Below are positions 51,402 to 59,836 of a DNA stretch of 64,000 nt, in pieces; the first letter of the stretch is position 1; every line of letters starts with the position of its first letter. The stretch is taken from contig NZ_JAPEOS010000001.1 of assembly GCF_026340975.1 (NCBI RefSeq), positions 2,316,501 to 2,380,500 of the forward strand, given 5' to 3'. The notes under the pieces are model-generated. The model had not been told where the DNA came from. It worked only from the letters and a program-made list of their open reading frames with translations, and did not search any database. This stretch comes from Streptomyces sp. NBC_01214. Lineage in GTDB: Bacteria > Actinomycetota > Actinomycetes > Streptomycetales > Streptomycetaceae. Both the position numbers and the translations under genes were made by a program.

Positions 51402-52103
51402 ATGACCCAGGACGCATCGCACCAGCCCTACGGAACCCCCGAAGTACCCCGCGTAGCGGTCCGCGGCGAAGCCCGCATCGAAGTCGACCCCGAGATCGCC
51501 CGCATCGGAATCACCGTCAGCGCCCGCGGCACCGACCGCCGCACCGCACTCGAAGACCTCACCCGCCGCAACAACGCCGCCCTCGACCTCATCAAGAGCT
51601 ACGGCGACCCCGTCGAAAAACTCGAAACCGGCGCCTTCTCCATCACCCCCGAACTCACCCGCCACGGCCGCGCCGAACGCATCCGCGCCTACCACGGCCG
51701 CGTCCACATCACCGCCGAACTCAGCGACTTCACCACCCTCGGCGAACTCACCACCCGCCTCGCCGACCTCGAACTCACCCAGATCGACGGACCCTGGTGG
51801 GCCCTGCGCCCCACCTCACCCGCCCACGGCCAAGCCCGCCGCCAAGCCGTCCTCGAAGCCGTCCAACGCGCCCGCGAATACGCCGAAGCCCTCGGCGCGA
51901 ACCTCGCCGCCCTCGTCGAACTCGCCGACCTCGGCGCCGAGAACGCCGCCCCCTTCGCCGCCGCCCCCGGCGCCGGCATGCGCACCATGGCCTTCAGCGC
52001 CACCGAAGACGCCGGCCCCCCGCCCCTCGACCTCGAACCCCAGCGCCAGACCGTCTACGCACAGGTGAACGCCCGCTTCACCATGACCCCGCCACAACTC
52101 TGA
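51402..52103 (+). CDS. SIMPL (DUF541) domain protein
   Basis: Protein of 233 residues: VAVRGEARIEVDPEIARIGI, TVSARGTDRRTALEDLTRRN, VEKLETGAFSITPELT, ARRQAVLEAVQRAREYAEAL. Paralogous in family to the gene at 23980. No signal peptide visible. Followed by three perfect 10-bp repeats that include its stop. Role unknown. Confidence 0.84.
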   Translation: MTQDASHQPYGTPEVPRVAVRGEARIEVDPEIARIGITVSARGTDRRTALEDLTRRNNAALDLIKSYGDPVEKLETGAFSITPELTRHGRAERIRAYHGRVHITAELSDFTTLGELTTRLADLELTQIDGPWWALRPTSPAHGQARRQAVLEAVQRAREYAEALGANLAALVELADLGAENAAPFAAAPGAGMRTMAFSATEDAGPPPLDLEPQRQTVYAQVNARFTMTPPQL

Positions 52104-52123
52104 ACAACTCTGAACAACTCTGA
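52094..52123. repeat. Three tandem copies of a 10-bp unit
   Basis: ACAACTCTGA occurs three times in a row. The TGA of the first copy is the stop codon of the SIMPL gene; later copies put TGA in other frames as well, giving stops in several frames. Confidence 0.85.
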
Positions 52124-52145
52124 AGAACCCACGAATGCCACCCCC

Positions 52146-52169
52146 GGGGGTGCTCATCAGAGCACCCCC
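52146..52169 (+). terminator. Hairpin terminator before pyk
   Basis: GGGGGTGCTC (52146-52155) and GAGCACCCCC (52160-52169) pair exactly around ATCA. It ends the SIMPL gene transcript. Confidence 0.75.
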
Positions 52170-52187
52170 ATGCACATTCAACACTTG

Positions 52188-52216
52188 TCAACAACCTTTT
52201 GCCCAACGGTTGTTGA
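52188..52216 (+). promoter_or_regulatory. Stem-loop in the promoter/leader region of pyk
   Basis: TCAACAACC (52188-52196) and GGTTGTTGA (52208-52216) form a 9-bp inverted repeat with an 11-base centre, 53 bases before the pyk start. A further ACCTACCCGCAGGTAGG hairpin is at 52237-52253. This A/T-rich stretch likely has the promoter; an operator or leader role is open. Confidence 0.45.
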
Positions 52217-52269
52217 TTGGACACCCGGAAGCGATTACCTACCCGCAGGTAGGGGAATACGCTCGCCTC

Positions 52270-53697
52270 ATGCGCCGAGCGAAAATCGTATGTACCCTGG
52301 GCCCCGCAACCGACTCATACGACCAGATCAAAGCACTGGTCGAGGCCGGAATGGACATCGCCCGACTCAACCTCAGCCACGGCACCACCGCCGAACACGA
52401 GGAGCGCTACCAGCGCGTACGCAAGGCCTCCGACGAGACCGGCCGCAGCGTCGGCATCCTCGCCGACCTTCAAGGCCCGAAGATCCGACTCGGCCGCTTC
52501 CACGAAGGCCCCGTACTCCTTGAACGCGGCGACGCATTCACCATCACCGTCGAAGACCACCAAGGCGACCGCCACACCTGCGGCACCACCTACAAAGGCC
52601 TCGCCACCGACGTCACCACCGGCGAACTCATCCTCGTCGACGACGGCCGCGTCACCCTCGAAGTCACCGCAGTCGACGGCCCCCGCGTCCACACCCGCGT
52701 CATCGAAGGCGGCATGGTCTCCGACCACAAAGGCCTCAACCTCCCCGGCGTAGCCGTCTCCGTCCCCGCCCTCTCCGAAAAGGACATCGAAGACCTCCGC
52801 TGGGCCCTGCGCACCGGCGCCGACGTCATCGCCCTCTCCTTCGTCCGCAGCGGCCGCGACATCGAAGACGTCCACCGCATCATGGACGAAGAAGGCCGAC
52901 GCCTCCCCGTCATCGCCAAGATCGAAAAGCCTCAAGCCGTCGAAAACATCGACGACATCGTCGCCGCCTTCGACGGCATCATGGTCGCCCGCGGCGACCT
53001 CGGCGTCGAAATGCCCCTCGAACAAGTCCCCATCGTCCAAAAGCGCGCCATCAAACTCGCCAAGCGCAACGCCAAACCCGTCATCGTCGCCACCCAAATG
53101 CTCGACTCGATGATCGACAACTCCCGCCCCACCCGCGCCGAAGCCAGCGACGTCGCCAACGCCATCATCGACGGCACCGACGCCGTCATGCTCTCCGGCG
53201 AAACCAGCGTCGGCAAATACCCCATCGAAACCGTCCGCACCATGTCCCGCATCGTCGAAGCCGCCGAAGAAGACATCCTCGCCAAGGGCCTCCCCCCACT
53301 CACCGACCGCAACAAGCCCCGCACCCAAGGCGGAGCCGTCGCCCGCGCAGCCGCCGAAATGGGCGACTTCCTCGACGCCAAATTCCTCGTCGCCTTCACC
53401 CAGAGCGGCGACACCGTCCGCCGACTCTCCCGCTACCGCTCACCCATCCCCCTCCTCGCCTTCACCCCCGACCCCGCCACCCGCTCCCAACTCAACCTCA
53501 CCTGGGGCGTCGAAACCTTCCTCGGCCCCCACGTCGGCTCCACCGACGCCATGGTCGCCCAGGTCGAAGAAGAACTCCTGCGCATCGGCCGCTGCGTACC
53601 CGGCGACACCGTCGTCATCACCGCCGGCTCACCCCCCGGCGTCACCGGCTCCACCAACCTCGTCCGCATCCACCACATCGGCGACGCGGTCCACTGA
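52270..53697 (+). CDS. pyk: Pyruvate kinase
   Basis: Protein of 475 residues: AKIVCTLGPATDSYDQIKAL, ARLNLSHGTTAEHEERY, ADLQGPKIRLGRF, catalytic Lys in VIAKIEKPQAVENIDDI, MVARGDLGVEMPLEQVPIVQ, MLSGETSVGKYP. Full length with the regulatory C-domain. Converts PEP and ADP to pyruvate and ATP in glycolysis. The following tRNA/ANTAR/liv order fits the second pyk locus of Streptomyces as I recall it. ATG 52270. Confidence 0.96.
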   Translation: MRRAKIVCTLGPATDSYDQIKALVEAGMDIARLNLSHGTTAEHEERYQRVRKASDETGRSVGILADLQGPKIRLGRFHEGPVLLERGDAFTITVEDHQGDRHTCGTTYKGLATDVTTGELILVDDGRVTLEVTAVDGPRVHTRVIEGGMVSDHKGLNLPGVAVSVPALSEKDIEDLRWALRTGADVIALSFVRSGRDIEDVHRIMDEEGRRLPVIAKIEKPQAVENIDDIVAAFDGIMVARGDLGVEMPLEQVPIVQKRAIKLAKRNAKPVIVATQMLDSMIDNSRPTRAEASDVANAIIDGTDAVMLSGETSVGKYPIETVRTMSRIVEAAEEDILAKGLPPLTDRNKPRTQGGAVARAAAEMGDFLDAKFLVAFTQSGDTVRRLSRYRSPIPLLAFTPDPATRSQLNLTWGVETFLGPHVGSTDAMVAQVEEELLRIGRCVPGDTVVITAGSPPGVTGSTNLVRIHHIGDAVH

Positions 53698-53710
53698 CGC
53701 ACGCACCACA

Positions 53711-53737
53711 CCGCGTCGGGCGCCGCGCCCGACGCGG
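53711..53737. terminator. Hairpin between convergent pyk and EF-hand genes
   Basis: CCGCGTCGGGCG (53711-53722) and CGCCCGACGCGG (53726-53737) pair exactly around a 3-base loop, 14 bases after the pyk stop and just before the EF-hand gene's end. Confidence 0.8.
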
Positions 53738-53746
53738 CCACCCGCA

Positions 53747-53998
53747 CTACCAGCCGAACCGCCGATCCACCACGGCCGCGAACTCCTCGAACGTCAACAC
53801 CGCATCCCCGCCCGCATCAGCCTCATCGAACAACGCCGACGACGCCTGCGCATCCCCCACACCCCAGAACGGCAGATCCCCCCGCGCCGCCAAGGTCGGC
53901 CCCTTCGACCGCAGGGCCGAGATCACCTCCGCCCGCGTCAGCTCCCCGTCCTCATCCAGGTCGAGCGCGTCGAACAACTGCCGGGCCTTCTCGCTCAT
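53747..53998 (-). CDS. EF-hand domain protein
   Basis: Protein of 83 residues with one canonical calcium loop, DLDEDGELTRAE, preceded by ARQLFDAL, and a second, degenerate loop, EADAGGDAVLTFEE. Similar in size to streptomycete calcium-binding calerythrin/CabB-like proteins. Probably a cytoplasmic calcium sensor or buffer. ATG 53998 chosen over a longer frame. Divergent from the MarR gene. Confidence 0.85.
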   Translation of the reverse strand: MSEKARQLFDALDLDEDGELTRAEVISALRSKGPTLAARGDLPFWGVGDAQASSALFDEADAGGDAVLTFEEFAAVVDRRFGW

Positions 53999-54034
53999 CG
54001 CGCACTCCCTCGTCGAACCAGCACAACCAGCGCT

Positions 54035-54058
54035 TGACCTCAACCTAACCTGAGGTCA
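54035..54058. promoter_or_regulatory. 8-8-8 inverted repeat, candidate MarR operator
   Basis: TGACCTCA (54035-54042) and TGAGGTCA (54051-54058) are perfect inverted repeats 8 bases apart, 13 bases before the MarR start. A TTGACC -35-like element overlaps the left arm. Probably autoregulation by the MarR protein. Confidence 0.65.
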
Positions 54059-54070
54059 TACGGTCGCCGC

Positions 54071-54535
54071 ATGACCACCGAGGAATACACACAGCAGCAG
54101 CTCGCCGCCCAGCCCATCGGCTACTGGACCCGCGAAGCCGCACACCTCGTCATCGGCGGCCTCCGCACCGCCCTCGCCGAGGAACACCTCACCCAGCCCC
54201 ACTGGTGGACCCTGAACCACATAGCCGGCGCCCCCGGCACATGGACCCGCGAGGCCCTCACCGCGAAGCTCGCCCCCTTCGACGACCAGCACACCGACTT
54301 CGAGGCCCTCTACGCCGACCTCACCACCCGCGGCTGGCTCACCGAAACCGACGACCACCTCACCCTCACCCTCACCGAAGCCGGAGAGGCCGGCCGCCTC
54401 CGCGCCCACGACCGCAACGCGAAGGTCCACACCCGGATGCGCGAGGGCATCGACGACGCCACCTACGCCGCCACGATCGACACCCTCCGCCGCCTGGTCG
54501 CCAACCTCGGCGGCAACGGCGACCTCCCCGCCTAG
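54071..54535 (+). CDS. MarR-family transcriptional regulator
   Basis: Protein of 154 residues: PIGYWTREAAHLVIGGLRTA, LTQPHWWTLNHIAGAPGTWT, an HTH region to LYADLTTRGWLTETDDHLTL wing, then RMREGIDDATYAATIDTLRR dimer helices. Typical streptomycete MarR/SlyA-like protein. ATG 54071. The palindrome just upstream is the likely operator; it may also affect the divergent EF-hand gene. Confidence 0.86.
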   Translation: MTTEEYTQQQLAAQPIGYWTREAAHLVIGGLRTALAEEHLTQPHWWTLNHIAGAPGTWTREALTAKLAPFDDQHTDFEALYADLTTRGWLTETDDHLTLTLTEAGEAGRLRAHDRNAKVHTRMREGIDDATYAATIDTLRRLVANLGGNGDLPA

Positions 54536-54545
54536 GACACGCACC

Positions 54546-55649
54546 TCACCCGTCGAAGTGGGACCAGCGGAACCCGTGCGCCAGCAGCGGTGTGAGGGTC
54601 GCACGGTGCAGAGCGCCGAAGCACGCGGTCGCCTCGTCCTCATCAGCACTGATCATGGCCAGCAATCCCGGCGCCACGAAGAACCTGTCGGCGTTGTACG
54701 TCGGGAGGAACGGACTCAAGGGCACCGGACGCAACACGCTCCACAAGCCGTCGAGGCGCGCGACCGGCATGCAGAAGGTCGCCGCCTTGTAGGGAGAGGC
54801 GAGCAAGGCCCCGAACAGCGTGAACTGCAGGAGGAAACGGCTCAGCGGTTCACGCTCGACGATCGTCTCCGGGGCCTCGCGGGGGTCCTCGGTGTGCCAC
54901 ACGAGGGGATCCGCCGCACCCCCACCCCCCGGCGGCCACGGGACGGACCAGTCCATGTAGCCCTCGTTCCACTCGGCGAAGACCAGCCGGTCGCCGAGCG
55001 GCCCGGCAGCACGCTCGGGCCGCTTCAGCACGGGATCGTGGAACCGGTGGATCGCCGGACGGCGGCGGGCCAGACGGTGGAAGGAAGCCAACGCCTCCGG
55101 CAGGTCACCCGGTTCCTCCGCCGACCGCGCCGCCTCGGCCTCTGCCTCGTCCTCGGCAGGGAACCAGCCGAGGACGAACGACTCCAGGGCCCGGACCGGG
55201 TCCCCCTCCACGCCGTCCACCCAGTCCACCCCCGGCACCGGCCCGGGCGCCGGAACCGGCCGTACGGCATCCAGCATCACGCGGCTCATCGGACGGTCCA
55301 GCTCCAACTTGGCGTGGTCGAAGTGGGCCGCGGCCCAGCTCCTCCCCCTGCACCACGCCCTCCCGAGCGGCAGGTGGCCCTGCTCCAAACGGGCGAACAC
55401 ATGGATGGGCGGGGAGTCATGGAAGTCGAACCGCGAGTGGAGCTCCGGAACCCTGTCCCCGCGGAGCAGCACCTGGACGGAATCCTGCACCCCGCTGCCC
55501 CCGGGATCGTCCCCGGGCGCGACCACGACCACGGTCGCCTCCGGCCCCACCCCGATCAGCGCCGGACCCATCTCGTACCGCCGAACAGGAGCCCCCGCGA
55601 CGGACAGCGCCGCCGCCTCGGAGACCAGGGGCGGAAGCATGTGCGACAT
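54546..55649 (-). CDS. Hypothetical protein
   Basis: Protein of 367 residues. I do not recognise the family. Visible: an N-terminal beta-rich part with VVVVAPGDDPGGSG, an acidic/Ala-rich region (AEDEAEAEAARSAEEPGDLP, about 165-185), and a C-terminal half with aromatic residues (FAEWNEGYMDWSVPWPPGGG, FLLQFTLFGALLASPYKAA). No signal peptide or membrane segment. Looks like an intracellular protein of the SMI1/KNR4-like or immunity style, but that is a guess. Two in-frame ATGs, at 55649 and 55640. Confidence 0.75.
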   Translation of the reverse strand: MSHMLPPLVSEAAALSVAGAPVRRYEMGPALIGVGPEATVVVVAPGDDPGGSGVQDSVQVLLRGDRVPELHSRFDFHDSPPIHVFARLEQGHLPLGRAWCRGRSWAAAHFDHAKLELDRPMSRVMLDAVRPVPAPGPVPGVDWVDGVEGDPVRALESFVLGWFPAEDEAEAEAARSAEEPGDLPEALASFHRLARRRPAIHRFHDPVLKRPERAAGPLGDRLVFAEWNEGYMDWSVPWPPGGGGAADPLVWHTEDPREAPETIVEREPLSRFLLQFTLFGALLASPYKAATFCMPVARLDGLWSVLRPVPLSPFLPTYNADRFFVAPGLLAMISADEDEATACFGALHRATLTPLLAHGFRWSHFDG

Positions 55650-55690
55650 GCGGCCACCCTATCCAGCCGGCACCCAGGGCCAGTCCGGCC

Positions 55691-56197
55691 CTAGTCGCCG
55701 GTCGTGCCGTCGAGCATCTCGCGCAGGATGTCCAGGTGACCGTTGTGGCGCGCCGTCTCCTCCGTGAGGTGAAGGAGGATCCAGCGCAGGTCGACGTGGA
55801 GGCCGTCGCGGACCGCCCGCTTCGCCCGGTCGCCCAGGCCGCTCCCGGCGACCAGCTCGCGGTACCCGGCGCTCTGTTCGGCGTATTCGTCGAGCAACTG
55901 CGCGAGCGGGAAGTCGACGGCCACGCGCATCTCGCGGTCGGGGTCCTCCTCCGTCCAGGGTCCCCGGTCCTCCTCACCGAGGAAGACCACCTGGAACCAG
56001 TAGTACTCGACCCAGCGGAGGTGGTTGATCAAACCGCTCATCGTCATCAGCGGTGAGCCCGGCAGGAGCGCCCTGCGGGCGTTCTCCGCGGAGACGCCGT
56101 CGCACTTGGCGCGGGCGGTGTCACGGGCATAGTCGAGGAACGTGGTGAGCTGGGTGCGCTCGTCCCACGCGGGCGGTGTGTCGTCGATTCTGGTCAT
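55691..56197 (-). CDS. DinB-family (DUF664) protein
   Basis: Protein of 168 residues, four-helix DinB/MST fold: TQLTTFLDYARDTARAKCDG, MTMSGLINHLRWVEYYWFQV with the first metal His, and WILLHLTEETARHNGHLDIL with two His, ending REMLDGTTGD. These metal-binding proteins include mycothiol-dependent transferases in actinobacteria. ATG 56197. Confidence 0.88.
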   Translation of the reverse strand: MTRIDDTPPAWDERTQLTTFLDYARDTARAKCDGVSAENARRALLPGSPLMTMSGLINHLRWVEYYWFQVVFLGEEDRGPWTEEDPDREMRVAVDFPLAQLLDEYAEQSAGYRELVAGSGLGDRAKRAVRDGLHVDLRWILLHLTEETARHNGHLDILREMLDGTTGD

Positions 56198-56271
56198 CAC
56201 GCGAAGCGTCCCCGATGAACACGACCGCTGTCGAGGCGTTTTACCATCCGGCGGGGTCCGCCGGACGGGCC

Positions 56272-57051
56272 CTAGTACTTCGGCCCGATGTGGGCGTCCA
56301 TGAGGGCGACGGAGTCCTTCCGCGCGACGGACACGTTGAACGGATCGCTGCCCCGGGCCAACACGGTCCACCGGACCCCGACCTTGGTGAGGGTGTCGGT
56401 ACAGAGCCTGCGGATGTCGTCGGACTTGTTGGTGAAGAAGTACCGCGGGTACTCGTAGCGCTTGCCGTTGCGGACCGTCCAGTTGGTGATCCGACACCCG
56501 TCGGAGTGGATCAGCCCCCGCAGGAAGTCCCACGGATGGGCGTCCACGATCTCCTGCTGCCAGCCCTCAAGGATGATCCGCCGCTCGTGCTTCTTCCCGG
56601 GCCCGTGCTGCGGGAACAGGCACGGCAGGTGCTTGAAGTACACCTTGGTGTTGCGTGCTCCCACGGTTCGCACACGGCACGTTGCGTTGTGCGGAAAGAC
56701 GGCGTGCAGTGCGGCTTCTGCCTCGTCCTGGATGCCGGGCCACTTATCGTCCAAGGTGATCATCAGGCTTGGTACCCGGTGTTTCGCGTAGTGGCTGATG
56801 TGTCCGTCACCGAGGTAGAGGCCTAGGAGGTACGCGTAGGCAGGGTGCTCCAGAAGTCGTCCGTCACAGCGGGGGCACAAGAGTGACGGGCGGATGGCAA
56901 TCGGCTCTCCGCGTTTGGAGCGGTCTATGTGCTTCCAATAGCTGACGGTTCCGAGCGGGACATTGAGGTGGCGTGCAACGTCCGCGTTTCTCGCGCCGCC
57001 GCGCAAGAGGGATAGGGCCGTTCGACGTACTTCGAGGCTGTGGAACTCCAT
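56272..57051 (-). CDS. LAGLIDADG-type homing endonuclease-like protein with N-terminal HTH
   Basis: Protein of 259 residues. N-terminus is an HTH like those in transposase or Xre proteins (MEFHSLEVRRTALSLLRGGA, RNADVARHLNVPLGTVSYWK), then a CPRC pair and YLLGLYLGDGHISHYAKHRV, a LAGLIDADG-like first motif. A second acidic motif is FLRGLIHSDGCR. Lower G+C than neighbours. It lies next to tRNA-Leu. Such proteins recur near tRNA genes in Streptomyces; activity is unproven. ATG 57051 chosen; 57072 and 57084 possible. Confidence 0.78.
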   Translation of the reverse strand: MEFHSLEVRRTALSLLRGGARNADVARHLNVPLGTVSYWKHIDRSKRGEPIAIRPSLLCPRCDGRLLEHPAYAYLLGLYLGDGHISHYAKHRVPSLMITLDDKWPGIQDEAEAALHAVFPHNATCRVRTVGARNTKVYFKHLPCLFPQHGPGKKHERRIILEGWQQEIVDAHPWDFLRGLIHSDGCRITNWTVRNGKRYEYPRYFFTNKSDDIRRLCTDTLTKVGVRWTVLARGSDPFNVSVARKDSVALMDAHIGPKY

Positions 57052-57091
57052 GGAACAACTGTGCGTGACCATGGGTTGCCGCACGTAGCAA

Positions 57092-57127
57092 AAAGCGGAC
57101 GTTCACGCGATGGTGAACGTCCGCTTT
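57092..57127 (-). terminator. Hairpin terminator of tRNA-Leu
   Basis: AAAGCGGACGTTCAC (57092-57106) pairs exactly with GTGAACGTCCGCTTT (57113-57127) around a 6-base loop. On the minus strand a run of five T residues follows, 10 bases beyond the tRNA 3' end. A classic intrinsic terminator. Confidence 0.88.
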
Positions 57128-57137
57128 CGGGTTACTG

Positions 57138-57220
57138 TGCCGGGTGCGGGACTCGAACCCGCAAGCCCTCACGGGCAGATGTGTTTGAGACATCCGTGTA
57201 TGCCATTCCACCAACCCGGC
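57138..57220 (-). tRNA. tRNA-Leu (anticodon CAA)
   Basis: Minus-strand 83-base cloverleaf. The acceptor stem GCCGGGT pairs with ACCCGGC plus discriminator A. The anticodon loop CTCAAAC holds CAA, reading UUG. The long variable arm (TGCCCGTGAGGGC) is typical of class II tRNA-Leu. The T-arm GCGGGTTCGAGTCCCGC is complete. CCA is not encoded. Confidence 0.95.
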
Positions 57221-57312
57221 AGGGTTGCATGTCGGAGTGTACCCGGTGACCACGCGGCGGCGCTGCTAGGTAGGCTCATCCAAGCAGCAGAGCCCCGCAA
57301 AGAGGAGCATCC

Positions 57313-57966
57313 GTGACCGCCGAGCACGAGTCGACGCCCACGCCCGACGCCGACCAGTCGCACGTTCCGCCGCTGACGACCCGGGTCGTCATCGCCGAGG
57401 ACGAGGCGCTCATCCGTCTCGATCTCAAAGAGATGCTCGAAGAAGAGGGCTATTCCGTCGTCGGCGAGGCCGGCGACGGCCAGACGGCCGTCGAGCTCGC
57501 GCGCGAGCACCGTCCCGACCTGGTGATCCTCGACGTGAAGATGCCCGTCCTGGACGGGATCTCCGCGGCCGAGAAGATCGCGGAGGAGTCCATCGCGCCC
57601 GTCCTGATGCTCACCGCGTTCTCGCAGCGCGACCTCGTCGAGCGGGCCCGGGACGCCGGGGCCATGGCGTACCTCGTGAAGCCGTTCAGCAAGAGCGACG
57701 TGGTGCCGGCCATCGAGATGGCCGTCTCCCGCTTCGCGGAGCTGCGCGCCCTGGAGCAGGAGGTCGCCGACCTCTCGCAGCGGCTGGAGACCCGCAAGCT
57801 GGTGGACCGGGCGAAGAGCATCCTGCAGACGCAGTACGGGCTCACGGAGCCCGCCGCCTTCCGTTGGATCCAGAAGTCGTCCATGGACCGCCGGATGTCC
57901 ATGCAGCAGGTCGCCGAGGTGGTCATCGAGGACGCCGAGGCGAAGAAGAAGGAGAGCGGCAAGTAG
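57313..57966 (+). CDS. pdtaR: ANTAR-domain response regulator (PdtaR-like)
   Basis: Protein of 217 residues. Receiver domain (about 20-140): VVIAEDEALIRLDLKEML, phosphoacceptor Asp in PDLVILDVKMPVLDG, switch Thr in LMLTAFSQRDLV, Lys in AYLVKPFSKSD. C-terminal ANTAR RNA-binding domain: LVDRAKSILQTQYGLTEPAA, FRWIQKSSMDRRMSMQQVAE. Acts by transcription antitermination on RNA hairpins. GTG 57313 follows GAGGAG. Orphan here, without an adjacent kinase. Confidence 0.93.
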   Translation: MTAEHESTPTPDADQSHVPPLTTRVVIAEDEALIRLDLKEMLEEEGYSVVGEAGDGQTAVELAREHRPDLVILDVKMPVLDGISAAEKIAEESIAPVLMLTAFSQRDLVERARDAGAMAYLVKPFSKSDVVPAIEMAVSRFAELRALEQEVADLSQRLETRKLVDRAKSILQTQYGLTEPAAFRWIQKSSMDRRMSMQQVAEVVIEDAEAKKKESGK

Positions 57967-57982
57967 CCGCCCCCGGACATGC

Positions 57983-58020
57983 GTGAGGCCCGCCTCCCCC
58001 CGAGGGGAGGCGGGCCTCAC
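57983..58020. terminator. Perfect 17-bp hairpin between convergent pdtaR and livF
   Basis: GTGAGGCCCGCCTCCCC (57983-57999) and GGGGAGGCGGGCCTCAC (58004-58020) pair exactly around CCGA. It lies between the stops of pdtaR (57966) and livF (58029) and can work in both directions. Confidence 0.88.
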
Positions 58021-58028
58021 ACGTTGTG

Positions 58029-58741
58029 TCAGTCCTCGCCGAGGTAGGCCTTGCGGACGTCCTCGTTGTGGAGGAGGTCGCGGCCGGTGCCCGAGAGAAC
58101 GATCTTGCCGATCTCCATCACGTGCGCGCTGTCGGAGAGCGAGAGCGCCGCCTGGGCGTTCTGCTCGACGAGCAGGATGGTCATGCCCGAAGCCTTGAGG
58201 TCCTTGATGGTCGCCATGATCTTCTGCATCATCAGCGGGGACAGGCCCATGGAGGGCTCGTCCAGCATCAGGAGCTTGGGACGGGACATGAGCGCGCGGC
58301 CCATGGCGAGCATCTGCTGCTCACCGCCCGAGAGGGTGCCGGCGGCCTGCTTGCGACGCTCGCCCAGGATGGGGAACATCTCGTAGGCGCGCTGGACGTC
58401 CTGCTCGATGCCCTCCTTGTCGGTGCGCAGGAAGGCGCCGAGCTGGAGGTTTTCGGCGATCGTCAGCCGGGGGAAGATGTGGCGTCCCTCGGGGGAGTGG
58501 GCGAGGCCCAGGGAGACGATCTTGTGGGCGGGGACGGCGGCGAGGGGCTGGCCGTCGAAGGTGATGCTGCCGCTCTTGGGCTTGATGAGCCCGGAGAGGG
58601 TGCGCAGGGTGGTCGTCTTGCCGGCGCCGTTGGTGCCGACGAGGCAGACGATTTCGCCTTCGTTGACTTCGAAGGAGATTCCCTTGACGGCTTCGATCTT
58701 GCCGTAGGCGACCTTGAGGTCTTCGACCTTGAGCAGTGCGG

Positions 58742-58745
<4 letters not shown>
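58029..58745 (-). CDS. livF: Branched-chain amino acid ABC transporter ATP-binding protein LivF
   Basis: Protein of 238 residues: LKVEDLKVAYGKIEAVKGIS, Walker A GTNGAGKTT, LSGGEQQMLAMGRALM signature, Walker B LLMLDEPSMGLSP, switch His absent in the usual place but LLVEQNAQAAL present as in LivF proteins. Works with LivG to drive LivHM. Last gene of the operon; GTG 58745 overlaps the livG stop. Confidence 0.94.

Positions 58746-59832
<1,087 letters not shown>

Positions 59833-59836
<4 letters not shown>

Noticed and set aside
57138..57220. tRNA-Leu as an integration site for a genomic island
   Set aside because: No integrase gene and no second copy of the tRNA 3' end was found in the window.
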